Source: Actinostola sp. cb2023
Lineage: Eukaryota; Cnidaria; Anthozoa; Actiniaria; Actinostolidae
Assembly: GCA_033675265.1 (NCBI GenBank)
Contig: JAUJYZ010001433.1
Coordinates: 1-64,000, forward strand
Length of the DNA stretch: 64,000 bases
Direction: 5' to 3'
The notes below the pieces were generated by a model, which worked only from the letters and a program-made list of their open reading frames with translations, was not told the origin of the DNA and made no database searches. The stretch's first letter is position 1. Every line of letters begins with the position of its first letter. Shown piece after piece: positions 15,001 to 27,962 of this stretch. The position numbers were made by a program, and so were the translations under genes.

Positions 15001-18000
15001 CTAAACTAAAGGTTTTTGATGGACTATAGGCCATTCAAAATGCGCAAAAATGACCTAAAATAAAGGTTTTTGATGGACTATAGCCCATACAAAATGCGCA
15101 AAAATGGCCTAAAGTAAAGGTTTTTGATGGACTATAGGAAATCAAAATGCGCAAAAATGGCCTAAAATAAAGGTTTTTGATGGACTATAGGAAATCAAAA
15201 TGCGCAAACATGGCCTAAAGTAAAGGTTTTTGATAGACTATAGTCCATTCAAAATGCGCAAAAATTGCCTAAAGTAAATGTTTTGATGGACTATAGCCCA
15301 TACCAAAAATGCGCAAAAATGGCGTAAAAAGTAAAGGTTTTTGATGGAGTATAGGCCATGGAAAACGCGCAAAGATGACCTAAAGAAAAGGTTTTTATGG
15401 ACTATAGGCCATTCAAAATGCGCAAAAATGGCCTAAAGTAAAGGTTTTTGTTGGACTATAAGCCATTCAAAATGCGCAAAAATGGCCTAAAATAAAGGTT
15501 TTTGATGGACTATAGGAAATCAAAATGCGCAAACATGACCTAAAGTAAAGGTTTTTGATGGACTATAGCCCATTCAAAATGCGCAAAAATGGCCTAAGTT
15601 AAAAGTTTTTGATGGACTATAGCCCATACAAAAATGCGCAAAAATGGCCTAAAATAAAGGTTTTTTTGATGGACTATAGCCCATACAAAATGCGCAAAAA
15701 TGGCCTAAAGTAAAGGTTTTTGATGGACTATAGGAAATCAAAATGCACAAAAATGGCCTAAAATAAAGGTTTAGATGGACTATAGGCCATTCAAAATGCG
15801 CAAACATGGCCTAAAATAAAGGCTTTTGATGGATTATAGGCCATTCAAAATGCGCAAAAATGGCCTAAAATAAAGGTTTTTGATGGACTATAGCCCATTC
15901 AAAATGCGCAAAAATGGCCTAAGGTAAAAGTTTTTGATGGACTATAGCCCATAAAAAATGCGCAAAAATGGCCTAAAATAAAGGTTTTTGATGGACTATA
16001 GCCCATACAAAATGCGCAAAAATGGCTTAAAGTAAAGGTTTTTGATGGACTATAGGAAATCAAAATGCACAAAAATGGCCTAAAATAAAGGTTTTTGATG
16101 GACTATAGGAAATCAAAATGCGCAAACATGGCCTAAAGTAAAGGTTTTTGATGGACTATAGTCCATTCAAAATGCGCAAAAATGGCGTAAAGTAAAGGTT
16201 TTTGATGGACTATTGGAAATCAAAATGCGCAGACATGACCTAAAGAAAAGTTTTTTATGGACAAAATGCGCAAAAATGGCCTAAAATAAAGGTTTTTGAT
16301 GGACTATAGGCCATGGAAAATGCGCAAAAATGACCTAAAGAAAAGGTTTTGATGGACTATAGGCCATGGAAAACGCGCAAAGATGACCTAAAGAAAAGGT
16401 TTTTATGGACTATAGGCCATTCAAAATGCGCAAAAATGGCCTAAGGTAAAGGCTTTTGATGGACTATAGGCCATTCAAAATGCGCAAAAATTGCCTCAAG
16501 TAAAGGTTTTTGATGGACTATAAAGCCATTCAAAATGCGCAAAAATGGCCTAAAATAAAGGTTTTTGATGGTCTATAGCCCATTGAAAATGCGCAAAAAT
16601 GGCCTAAGGTAAAAGTTTTTGATGGACTATAGCCCATAAAAAATGCGCAAAAATGGCCTAAAATAAAGGTTTTTGATGGACTATAGCCCATACAAAATGC
16701 GCAAAAATGGCTTAAAGTAAAGGTTTTTGATGGACTATAGGAAATCAAAATGCACAAAAATGGCCTAAAATAAAGGTTTTTGATGGACTATAGGAAATCA
16801 AAATGCGCAAACATGGCCTAAAGTAAAGGTTTTTGATGGACTATAGTCCATTCAAAATGCGCAAAAATGGCGTAAAGTAAAGGTTTTTGATGGACTATTG
16901 GAAATCAAAATGCGCAGACATGACCTAAAGAAAAGTTTTTTATGGACAAAATGCGCAAAAATGGCCTAAAATAAAGGTTTTTGATGGACTATAGGCCATG
17001 GAAAATGCGCAAAAATGACCTAAAGAAAAGGTTTTGATGGACTATAGGCCATGGAAAACGCGCAAAGATGACCTAAAGAAAAGGTTTTTATGGACTATAG
17101 GCCATTCAAAATGCGCAAAAATGGCCTAAGGTAAAGGCTTTTGATGGACTATAGGCCATTCAAAATGCGCAAAAATTGCCTCAAGTAAAGGTTTTTGATG
17201 GACTATAAAGCCATTCAAAATGCGCAAAAATGGCCTAAAATAAAGGTTTTTGATGGACTATAGGAAATCAAAATGCGCAAAAATGGCTTAAACTAATGGT
17301 TTTTTTGATGGACTATAGGCCATTCAAAATGCGCAAAAATGGCCTAAAATAAAGGTTTTTGATGGACTATAGCCCATTCAAAATGCGCAAAAATGGCCTA
17401 AGGTAAAAGTTTTTGATGGACTATAGCCCATACAAAATGCGCAAAAATGGCCTAAAATACAGGTTTTTGATGGACTATAGCCCATATAAAATGCGCAAAA
17501 ATGGCCTAAAGTAAAGGTTTTTGATGGACTATAGGAAATCAAAATGCGCAAAAATGGCCTAAAATAAAGGTTTTTGATGGACTATAGGAAATCAAAATGC
17601 GCAAACATGGCCTAAACTAAAGGTTTTTGATGGACTATAGTCCATTCAAAATGCGCAAAAATGGCCTAAACTAAAGGTTTTTGATGGACTATAGGCCATT
17701 CAAAATGCGCAAAAATGACCTAAAATAAAGGTTTTTGATGGACTATAGCCCATACAAAATGCGCAAAAATGGCCTAAAGTAAAGGTTTTTGATGGACTAT
17801 AGGAAATCAAAATGCGCAAAAATGGCCTAAAATAAAGGTTTTTGATGGACTATAGGAAATCAAAATGCGCAAACATGGCCTAAAGTAAAGGTTTTTGATG
17901 GACTATAGTCCATTCAAAATGCGCAAAAATTGCCTAAAGTAAATGTTTTGATGGACTATAGCCCATACCAAATGCGCAAAAATGGCGTAAAGTAAAGGTT

Positions 18001-21000
18001 TTTGATGGAGTATAGGCCATGGAAAACGCGCAAAGATGACCTAAAGAAAAGGTTTTTATGGACTATAGGCCATTCAAAATGCGCAAAAATGGCCTAAAGT
18101 AAAGGTTTTTGATGGACTATAAGCCATTCAAAATGCGCAAAAATGGCCTAAAATAAAGGTTTTTGATGGACTATAGGAAATCAAAATGCGCAAAAATGGC
18201 CTAAAGTAAAGGTTTTTGATGGACTATAGGCCATTCAAAATGCGCAAAAATGGCCTAAAATAAAGCTTTTTGATGGACTATAGAAAATCAAAATGCGCAA
18301 AAATGCCTAAAATAAAGTTTTTTGATGGACTATAGCCCATTCAAAATGCGCAAAAATGGCCTAAGTTAAAGGTTTTTGATGGACTATTATAGTCCATTCA
18401 AAATGCGCAAAAATTGCCTAAAGTAAATGTTTTTGATGGACTATAGCCCATACAAAATGCGCAAAAATGGCGTAAAGTAAAGGTTTTGATGCACTATAAG
18501 AAATCAAAATGCGCAAAAAAGGGCTCAAGTAAAGGTTTTCGATGGACTATAGCCCATACAAAATGCGCAAAAATGGCCTAAAATAAAGGTTTTTGATGGA
18601 CTATAGGCCAATCAAAATGCGCAAAAATGGCCTAAAATAAAGGTTTTTGATGGACTATAGGAAATCAAAATGCGCAAACATGGCCTAAAGTAAAGGTTTT
18701 TGATAGACTATAGTCCATTCAAAATGCGCAAAAATTGCCTAAAGTAAATGTTTTGATGGACTATAGCCCATACCAAATGCGCAAAAATGGCGTAAAGTAA
18801 AGGTTTTTGATGGAGTATAGGCCATGGAAAACGCGCAAAGATGACCTAAAAAGAAAGGTTTTTATGGACTATAGGCCATTCAAAATGCGCAAAAATGGCC
18901 TAAAGTAAAGGTTTTGTTGGACTATAAGCCATTCAAAATGCGCAAAAATGGCCTAAAATAAAGGTTTTTGATGGACTATAGGAAATCAAAATGCGCAAAC
19001 ATGGCCTAAAGTAAAGGTTTTTGATGGACTATAGCCCATTCAAAATGCGCAAAAATGGCCTAAGATAAAAGTTTTTGATGGACTATAGCCCATACAAAAT
19101 GCGCAAAAATGGCCTAAAATAAAGGTTTTTGATGGACTATAGCCCATACAAAATGCGCAAAAATGGCCTAAAGTAAAGGTTTTTGATGGACTATAGGAAA
19201 TCAAAATGCACAAAAATGGCCTAAAATAAAGGTTTAGATGGACTATAGGCCATTCAAAATGCGCAAACATGGCCTAAAATAAAGGCTTTTGATGGATTAT
19301 AGGCCATTCAAAATGCGCAAAAATGGCCTAAAATAAAGGTTTTTGATGGACTATAGCCCATTCAAAATGCGCAAAAATGGCCTAAGGTAAAAGTTTTTGA
19401 TGGACTATAGCCCATAAAAAATGCGCAAAAATGGCCTAAAATAAAGGTTTTTGATGGACTATAGCCCATACAAAATGCGCAAAAATGGCTTAAAGTAAAG
19501 GTTTTTGATGGACTATAGGAAATCAAAAAATGCACAAAAATGGCCTAAAATAAAGGTTTTTGATGGACTATAGGAAATCAAAATGCGCAAACATGGCCTA
19601 AAGTAAAGGTTTTTGATGGACTATAGTCCATTCAAAATGCGCAAAAATGGCGTAAAGTAAAGGTTTTTGATGGACTATTGGAAATCAAAATGCGCAGACA
19701 TGACCTAAAGAAAAGTTTTTTATGGACAAAATGCGCAAAAATGGCCTAAAATAAAGGTTTTTGATGGACTATAGGCCATGGAAAATGCGCAAAAATGACC
19801 TAAAGAAAAGGTTTTGATGGACTATAGGCCATGGAAAACGCGCAAAGATGACCTAAAGAAAAGGTTTTTATGGACTATAGGCCATTCAAAATGCGCAAAA
19901 ATGGCCTAAGGTAAAGGCTTTTGATGGACTATAGGCCATTCAAAATGCGCAAAAATTGCCTCAAGTAAAGGTTTTTGATGGACTATAAAGCCATTCAAAA
20001 TGCGCAAAAATGGCCTAAAATAAAGGTTTTTGATGGACTATAGGAATTCAAAATGCGCAAAAATGGCTTAAACTAATGGTTTTTGATGGACTATAGGCCA
20101 TTCAAAATGCGCAAAAATGGCCTAAAATAAAGGTTTTTGATGGACTATAGCCCATTCAAAATGCGCAAAAATGGCCTAAGGTAAAAGTTTTTGATGGACT
20201 ATAGCCCATACAAAATGCGCAAAAATGGCCTAAAATACAGGTTTTTGATGGACTATAGCCCATATAAAATGCGCAAAAATGGCCTAAAGTAAAGGTTTTT
20301 GATGGACTATAGGAAATCAAAATGCGCAAAAATGGCCTAAAATAAAGGTTTTTGATGGACTATAGGAAATCAAAATGCGCAAACATGGCCTAAACTAAAG
20401 GTTTTTGATGGACTATAGTCCATTCAAAATGCGCAAAAATGGCCTAAACTAAAGGTTTTTGATGGACTATAGGCCATTCAAAATGCGCAAAAATGACCTA
20501 AAATAAAGGTTTTTGATGGACTATAGCCCATACAAAATGCGCAAAAATGGCCTAAAGTAAAGGTTTTTGATGGACTATAGGAAATCAAAATGCGCAAAAA
20601 TGGCCTAAAATAAAGGTTTTTGATGGACTATAGGAAATCAAAATGCGCAAACATGGCCTAAAGTAAAGGTTTTTGATAGACTATAGTCCATTCAAAATGC
20701 GCAAAAATTGCCTAAAGTAAATGTTTTGATGGACTATAGCCCATACCAAATGCGCAAAAATGGCGTAAAGTAAAGGTTTTTGATGGAGTATAGGCCATGG
20801 AAAACGCGCAAAGATGACCTAAAGAAAAGGTTTTTATGGACTATAGGCCATTCAAAATGCGCAAAAATGGCCTAAAGTAAAGGTTTTTGTTGGACTATAA
20901 GCCATTCAAAATGCGCAAAAATGGCCTAAAATATAGGTTTTTGATGGACTATAGGAAATCAAAATGCGCAAACATGACCTAAAGTAAAGGTTTTTGATGG

Positions 21001-24000
21001 ACTATAGCCCATTCAAAATGCGCAAAAATGGCCTAAGTTAAAAGTTTTTGATGGACTATAGCCCATACAAAATGCGCAAAAATGGCCTAAAATAAAGGTT
21101 TTTGATGGACTATAGCCCATACAAAATGCGCAAAAATGGCCTAAAGTAAAGGTTTTTGATGGACTATAGGAAATCAAAATGCACAAAAATGGCCTAAAAT
21201 AAAGGTTTAGATGGACTATAGGCCATTCAAAATGCGCAAACATGGCCTAAAATAAAGGCTTTTGATGGATTATAGGCCATTCAAAATGCGCAAAAATGGC
21301 CTAAAATAAAGGTTTTTGATGGACTATAGCCCATTCAAAATGCGCAAAAATGGCCTAAGGTAAAAGTTTTTGATGGACTATAGCCCATAAAAAATGCGCA
21401 AAAATGGCCTAAAATAAAGGTTTTTGATGGACTATAGCCCATACAAAATGCGCAAAAATGGCTTAAAGTAAAGGTTTTTGATGGACTATAGGAAATCAAA
21501 ATGCACAAAAATGGCCTAAAATAAAGGTTTTTGATGGACTATAGGAAATCAAAATGCGCAAACATGGCCTAAAGTAAAGGTTTTTGATGGACTATAGGCC
21601 ATTCAAAATGCGCAAAAATGGCGTAAAGTAAAGGTTTTTGATGGACTATTGGAAATGAAAATGCGCAGACATGACCTAAAGAAAAGTTTTTTATGGACAA
21701 AATGCGCAAAAAATGGCCTAAAATAAAGGTTTTTGATGGACTATAGGCCATGGAAAATGCGCAAAAATGACCTAAAGAAAAGGTTTTGATGGACTATAGG
21801 CCATGGAAAAACGCGCAAAGATGACCTAAAGAAAAGGTTTTTATGGACTATAGGCCATTCAAAATGCGCAAAAATGGCCTAAGGTAAAGGCTTTTGATGG
21901 ACTATAGGCCATTCAAAATGCGCAAAAATTGCCTCAAGTAAAGGTTTTTGATGGACTATAAAGCCATTCAAAATGCGCAAAAATGGCCTAAAATAAAGGT
22001 TTTTGATGGACTATAGCCCCATTGAAAATGCGCAAAAATGGCCTAAGGTAAAAGTTTTTGATGGACTATAGCCCATAAAAAATGCGCAAAAATGGCCTAA
22101 AATAAAGGTTTTTGATGGACTATAGCCCATACAAAATGCGCAAAAATGGCTTAAAGTAAAGGTTTTTGATGGACTATAGGAAATCAAAATGCACAAAAAT
22201 GGCCTAAAATAAAGGTTTTTGATGGACTATAGGAAATCAAAATGCGCAAACATGGCCTAAAGTAAAGGTTTTTGATGGACTATAGTCCATTCAAAATGCG
22301 CAAAAATGGCGTAAAGTAAAGGTTTTTGATGGACTATTGGAAATCAAAATGCGCAGACATGACCTAAAGAAAAGTTTTTTATGGACAAAATGCGCAAAAA
22401 TGGCCTAAAATAAAGGTTTTTGATGGACTATAGGCCATGGAAAATGCGCAAAAATGACCTAAAGAAAAGGTTTTGATGGACTATAGGCCATGGAAAACGC
22501 GCAAAGATGACCTAAAGAAAAGGTTTTTATGGACTATAGGCCATTCAAAATGCGCAAAAATGGCCTAAGGTAAAGGCTTTTGATGGACTATAGGCCATTC
22601 AAAATGCGCAAAAATTGCCTCAAGTAAAGGTTTTTGATGGACTATAAAGCCATTCAAAATGCGCAAAAATGGCCTAAAATAAAGGTTTTTGATGGACTAT
22701 AGGAAATCAAAATGCGCAAAAATGGCTTAAACTAATGGTTTTTGATGGACTATAGGCCATTCAAAATGCGCAAAAATGGCCTAAAATAAAGGTTTTTGAT
22801 GGACTATAGCCCATTCAAAATGCGCAAAAATGGCCTAAGGTAAAAGTTTTTGATGGACTATAGCCCATACAAAATGCGCAAAAATGGCCTAAAATACAGG
22901 TTTTTGATGGACTATAGCCCATATAAAATGCGCAAAAATGGCCTAAAGTAAAGGTTTTTGATGGACTATAGGAAATCAAAATGCGCAAAAATGGCCTAAA
23001 ATAAAGGTTTTTGATGATGGACTATAGGAAATCAAAATGCGCAAACATGGCCTAAACTAAAGGTTTTTGATGGACTATAGTCCATTCAAAATGCGCAAAA
23101 ATGGCCTAAACTAAAGGTTTTTGATGGACTATAGGCCATTCAAAATGCGCAAAAATGACCTAAAATAAAGGTTTTTGATGGACTATAGCCCATACAAAAT
23201 GCGCAAAAATGGCCTAAAGTAAAGGTTTTTGATGGACTATAGGAAATCAAAATGCGCAAAAATGGCCTAAAATAAAGGTTTTTGATGGACTATAGGAAAT
23301 CAAAATGCGCAAACATGGCCTAAAGTAAAGGTTTTTGATAGACTATAGTCCATTCAAAATGCGCAAAAATTGCCTAAAGTAAATGTTTTGATGGACTATA
23401 GCCCATACCAAATGCGCAAAAATGGCGTAAAGTAAAGGTTTTTGATGGAGTATAGGCCATGGAAAACGCGCAAAGATGACCTAAAGAAAAGGTTTTTATG
23501 GACTATAGGCCATTCAAAATGCGCAAAAATGGCCTAAAGTAAAGGTTTTTGTTGGACTATAAGCCATTCAAAATGCGCAAAAATGGCCTAAAATAAAGGT
23601 TTTTGATGGACTATAGGAAATCAAAATGCGCAAAAATGGCCTAAAGTAATGGTTTTTGATGGACTATAGGCCATTCGAAATGCGCAAAAATGGCCTAAAA
23701 TAAAGCTTTTTGATGGACTATAGAAAATCAAAATGCGCAAAAATGCCTAAAATAAAGTTTTTTGATGGACTATAGCCCATTCAAAATGCGCAAAAATGGC
23801 CTAAGTTAAAGGTTTTTGATGGACTATTATAGTCCATTCAAAATGCGCAAAAATTGCCTAAAGTAAATGTTTTGATGGACTATAGCCCATACAAAATGCG
23901 CAAAAATGGCGTAAAGTAAAGGTTTTGATGCACTATAAGAAATCAAAATGCGCAAAAAAGGGCTCAAGTAAAGGTTTTCGATGGACTATAGCCCATACAA

Positions 24001-25655
24001 AATGCGCAAAAATGGCCTAAAATAAAGGTTTTTGATGGACTATAGGCCATTCGAAATGCGCAAAAATGGCCTAAAATAAAGGTTTTTGATGGACTATAGA
24101 AAATCAAAATGCGCAAAAATGCCTAAAATAAAGGTTTTTGATGGACTATAGCCCATACAAAATGCGCAAAAATGGCCTAAAATAAAGGTTTTTGATGGAC
24201 TATAGAAAATCAAATTGCGCAAAAATGGCCTAAAGTAAAGGTTTTTGATGGACTATAGCCCATACAAAATGCGCAAAAATGGCCTAAAATAAAGGTTTTT
24301 GATGGACTATAGGCCATTCGAAATGCGCAAAAATGGCCTAAAATAAAGGTTTTTGATGGACTATAGCCCATACAAAATGCGCAAAAATGGCGTAAAGTAA
24401 TGGTTTTGATGGACTATAAGAAATCAAAATGCGCAAAAATGGCCTAAAATAAAGGTTTTTGATGGACTATAGGAAATCAAAATGCGCAAAAATGGCCTAA
24501 AATAAAGGTTTTTGATGGACTATAGGCCATTCAAAATGCGCAAAAATGGCCTAAAGTAAAGGCTTTTGATGGACTATAGGCCATTTAAAATGCGCAAAAA
24601 TTGCCTAAAGTAAATGTTTTGATGGACTATAGCCCATACAAAATGCGCAAAAATGGCGTAAAGTAAAGGGTTTGATGGACTATAAGAAATCAAAATGCGC
24701 AAAAAAGGCCTAAAGTAAAGGTTTTTGATGGACTATAGGCCATTCAAAATGCGCAAAAATGGCCTAAAATAAATGTTTTTGATGGACTATAGGCCATTCA
24801 AAATGCGCAAAGATGACCTAAAGAAAAGGTTTTGATGGACTATAGGCCATTCAAAATGCGCAAAAATGGCCTAAAGTAAAGGTTTTTCATGGACTATAGC
24901 CCATTGAAAATGCACAAAAATGGCCTGAAATAAAGGTTTTTGATGGACTATAGCCCATGGAAAATGCGCAAAGATGACCTAAAGAAAAGGTTTTTATGGA
25001 CAATAGGCCATTCAAAATGCGCAAAAATGGCCTAAAGTAAATGTTTTTGATGGACTATAGGCCATGGAAAATGCGCAAAGATGACCTAAAGAAAAGGTTT
25101 TTATGGACAATAGGCCATTCAAAATGCGCAAAAATGGCCTCAAGTAAAGATTTTTGATGGACTATAGGCCATTCAAAATGCGCAAAAATGGCCTAAAGTA
25201 AAGGTTTTTGATGGACTATAGCCCATTGAAAATGCACAAAAATGGCCTGAAATAAAGGTTTTTGATGGACTATAGCCCATGGAAAATGCGCAAAGATGAC
25301 CTAAAGAAAAGGTTTTTATGGACAATAGGCCATTCAAAATGCGCAAAAATGGCCTAAAGTAAATGTTTTTGATGGACTATAGGCCATGGAAAATGCGCAA
25401 AGATGGCCTAAAGAAAAGGTTTTTATGGACAATAGGCCATTCAAAATGCGCAAAAATGGCCTAAAGTAAAGATTTTTGATGGACTATAGGCCATTCAAAA
25501 TGCGCAAAAGTGGCCTAAAATAAAGGTTTTTGAAGGACTATAGGAAATCAAAATGCGTAAAAATGGCCTAAAATAAAGGTTTTTGATGGACTATAGGCCA
25601 TTCAAAATGGGCAAAAATGGCATAAAGTATAGGTTTTGGATGGACTATAGGCCGT
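1..25655. repeat. Satellite 1: 53-54 bp tandem repeat, about 480 monomers
   Basis: A tandem array fills the first 25.6 kb and runs off the left edge. Each monomer reads GGTTTTTGATGGACTATAG, then a variable 8-10 bp segment (CCCATAC, GCCATTC, GAAATC, TCCATTC or GCCATGG types), then AAAATGCGCAAAAATGGCC and TAAARTAAA. The common monomers are 53 or 54 bp. TGCGCA is nearly invariant; a minority read ACGCGC or TGCACA. The 'TCC' monomers create the 12 bp palindrome GGACTATAGTCC. Monomer types recur in fixed order, so the array has higher-order structure. Minus-strand open frames of 60-90 residues with a YSPSKTF...HFCAF motif arise only because 54 is a multiple of three. They break wherever a 53 bp monomer occurs. 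The last monomers, near 25600-25655, are degenerate, as expected at an array edge. No known satellite name can be assigned by eye. Confidence 0.97.
11469..22353. repeat. Two tandem copies of a ~5.44 kb higher-order repeat in satellite 1
   Basis: Diagnostic variant monomers recur at a constant long spacing. A monomer containing GAGTATAGGCCATGG lies near 12560, 18007 and 23450, and another near 13370 and 18810, and near 15345 and 20783; all spacings are 5438-5447 bp. The truncated monomer containing GCGCAGACATGACC lies near 11469, 14249, 16229, 16913, 19696, 21664 and 22353, giving spacings of 2780, 1980, 684, 2783, 1968 and 689. That is the same pattern twice. Each super-repeat therefore holds about 100 monomers. 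Left of 11.4 kb the order differs: a related period of about 5.14 kb links 5450 to 10590. The positions were read by eye and may be off by a few bases. Confidence 0.85.
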
Positions 25656-25754
25656 GCAAAATTATCCCAAAAGTACAATTTTGTATGAAATGTTGGTTGG
25701 AGAGGAATTCCGTGGATGATGGAGTGGTCCTATTCGTCTCTCAAATAGATAAAG

Positions 25755-25756
<2 letters not shown>

Positions 25757-25815
<59 letters not shown>

Positions 25816-26217
25816 GATTATTATGATGATTATTATTATTATATTATTATATATTATTATTATTATGATGATGATCCAAGCTATCATTTTAAATTTTGTA
25901 AATAAGGATTTTTATCTATTTTTCTATCTCTTATTTGTAATTTGTTTTGAGGAATAAAGTTATTATGTTTATTATTATGATGATGATTATTATTATGACG
26001 ATGATGAGTATTGTTGTTGTTATTGTTGTTATTGTTGTTATTATTATTATTATCATTATTAGGATGATGATGATGATGATTATTATATTATTATTATTAT
26101 TATTGTTATTATATTATTATGATTATGATTATTATTATTATTATGATGATGATAATTATTGTTGTTGTTATTGTTGTTATTATTATTATTATCATTCAGT
26201 TATTATTATTATTATAA
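25757..26217. repeat. (ATT)n / (ATG)n / (GTT)n compound microsatellite
   Basis: A nearly pure ATT run from about 25757 to 25830 grades into mixed ATT, ATG and GTT triplets up to 26217. A short non-repetitive AT-rich break lies at about 25874-25955. Long hydrophobic open frames here (runs of I, M, V, Y) are translations of the triplet repeat and not genes. The array sits immediately outside the right edge of satellite 1. Confidence 0.95.
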
Positions 26218-26580
26218 TATTATAGCTCTACCAAATTCATTTAGTCTGTGATGTTCCCGGTGTGTGGTTGTACTTGGTTTGGGTTTTGATAGGGGTGTCC
26301 CGCTGGGGTCCGTAAACTCTGACCCTATCTAAGACAATTCTATGCCCTGTTTTAGACAGTTATTGACAACTTAGTAGTAGTTAGTAGTAATAATCCTGTA
26401 TAGTAAGGCGCTTTTTTCCAAAAATCTAAATTTATAAATACCATATCTAAGACTCTAAAAACTATGAAAATTACGATCCTTGTTAGAATTACAGACCCTG
26501 TCAAAGACAATCTAGGGTGAAATGTATACCCTATCTAAGACCAAAACCTCAAAAACCATATCCATCGGCACCGATCCTCC

Positions 26581-26613
<33 letters not shown>

Positions 26614-27100
26614 TTCCCGGGGTGATGTGTCAACTACGGTCGAGATCAATGGGGGGACTAATTGGAAACCGATCCTTGATATTAATTCAACGGCTTACTA
26701 GTATCTTATTCTTCTTTCTTGCCCTCCATTATATAGATCAGTGTTGAGAAGATAACGTACCACAATCAGCTCTGCAGAGAACGTTCGTTGTCCCAACTCT
26801 TTGTGCTGCAAAGAAGACGTTTGAAACCCAGCGACTTGCCGCGAATCCCGCTGGCTGATTGACGTAAATATCCTTTCGATCAGAAGATCCTAAAGTCACT
26901 TTCTGTTCTTCGTATAACTGTGAAGGCGCTGTAAACTGTTAAAACGAGATACTTAACGGGACACTAGCTCACAGTAACCTGTAACGACGCCATGTTGTGA
27001 TCTCATGCAAAACATTCTCTAAATTCCTCAGTTTTCCAAAAGTGAAAGGTTCTCTCTGATTGGTCGAAATTCAGAATGAAGATGAACACGGGAGATAATT
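26218..27100. other. Non-coding spacer with a 31-base poly-C run
   Basis: No open frame with a recognisable domain is visible. The phrase ACCCTATCTAAGAC or close variants recurs between about 26320 and 26545, so this part is probably a decayed interspersed repeat. A run of 31 C lies at 26583-26613. The rest (26620-27100) is ordinary mixed sequence in which I see no feature. Confidence 0.6.
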
Positions 27101-27136
27101 GGCCAGCGGTCCGCCCCCAAAATCATCATTCTCAGC

Positions 27137-27192
27137 CGCCTTTTACGCATTTTGCCTGGGCTATAGACCCTCAAGGTTTAGTCATTTTTGCC
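27137..27192 (-). repeat. Orphan, inverted, degenerate monomer of satellite 1
   Basis: On the plus strand this stretch reads ACGCATTTTGCCTGGGCTAT, then AGACCCTCAAGGTTTAG and CATTTTTGCCG. The reverse complement of a satellite 1 monomer reads GCGCATTTTGTATGGGCTAT, then AGTCCATCAAAAACC and CCATTTTTGCG. The order and most bases match. It is a single copy, in opposite orientation to the array and about 1.5 kb beyond its edge. It is seen directly, but alignment scoring would be needed to exclude chance. Confidence 0.6.
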
Positions 27193-27257
27193 GATTATTG
27201 TTAGACATGAATTTTAAAATACAAAAATGGACTTTAAAAAAGTTAGAATCTTTCTGT

Positions 27258-27320
27258 AAAAAAAGACAAAGAAAAAAATTAAGAAAAAAAAAATTAAGAA
27301 AAAAGAAAAAGAAAAAAAAA
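27258..27320. repeat. A-rich low-complexity tract
   Basis: The tract is dominated by A runs broken by single G or TT (AAATTAAGAAAA type). It lies between the orphan satellite monomer and the SINE-like element. The second SINE-like copy has an equivalent A-rich tract at about 44330-44367, so the tract probably belongs to the larger repeated unit. Confidence 0.85.
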
Positions 27321-27524
27321 TTGGTGCAAGTTATATCCCACTAGATTTCTTGTTTTGTGATTTGAAAAATGCGCGACGACAATTCTTATAATGTTACATC
27401 TGCAGTTTTTCCGTTTTATAACTTTTAATTTTGAAATAAAATAATTTAAAACTTTCTCTTGACAATAAAAACCCCATAGCAACGCAAAGAAGTTGAAAAA
27501 AGAAAAGAAAAAAGAAGACAAATC

Positions 27525-27960
27525 GAGGAATCGAACCCGGGTAATCAGGTTCAAACGCACTGAACTAACGGCACGAGCCACGGGACCACAGTAATTTGCA
27601 CAACAATAGATAGTCCATTCACAAGATACACTAGGTTATTTTGTCCTCCAAATCAATAAGCGTGCACGATAGCCTAGTGGTGCGGGGCAGTTATTTAGTG
27701 GGACTAGGATCCGACTGTTCCCTCCCTCTTTGATCACTAAGCTGATTGGTGTAATGCCCGGATAGTGCGGATGGGGCTGAAATCTTCATCCTATACGTAA
27801 CATACGGTGACTCAGCATAATGTCTGGGAGTATGGGCCTTTTTTGAAAAAAATACCGGCATTCAATTTATTTGAAACTTGGGGGCGCGAGTTCGAATCCA
27901 GCACGGCATTTTTTTTTCTTTCGTTTCTTTCTCTCAACTCTCTCTATCTAAAACCCTACG
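27525..27960 (+). mobile_element. SINE-like composite element, copy 1 (tRNA-related)
   Basis: It is closely similar to 44375-44862 over its full core. Two tRNA-like parts point outwards. On the minus strand, the complement of 27525-27590 carries GGTTCGATTCC, which matches the Pol III B box, in a tRNA-like context. On the plus strand, GATAGCCTAGTGG (near 27670) matches the A-box consensus, and GCGAGTTCGAATCC near the end resembles a B box, followed by T/C-rich sequence that could act as Pol III terminator. The A to B distance on the plus strand (about 220 bp) is too long for a tRNA, so this is not a tRNA gene. The surrounding homologous block begins further left, near 27191. Satellite 2 starts directly at its right tail. 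SINE identity is an inference from the boxes and from there being two copies. Confidence 0.6.
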
Positions 27961-27962
27961 TT

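Noticed and set aside
1..25655. Minus-strand frames with a YSPSKTF/HFCAF period in satellite 1, as a gene family
   Set aside because: The 54 bp monomer length explains the period, and frames end wherever 53 bp monomers occur. No frame exceeds about 90 codons in 25 kb.
27525..27595. Genuine tRNA gene on the minus strand
   Set aside because: A B box is present, but I could not fold a full cloverleaf with paired acceptor and anticodon stems. The same sequence recurs at 44375 in a larger repeat, so it is a tRNA-derived element.
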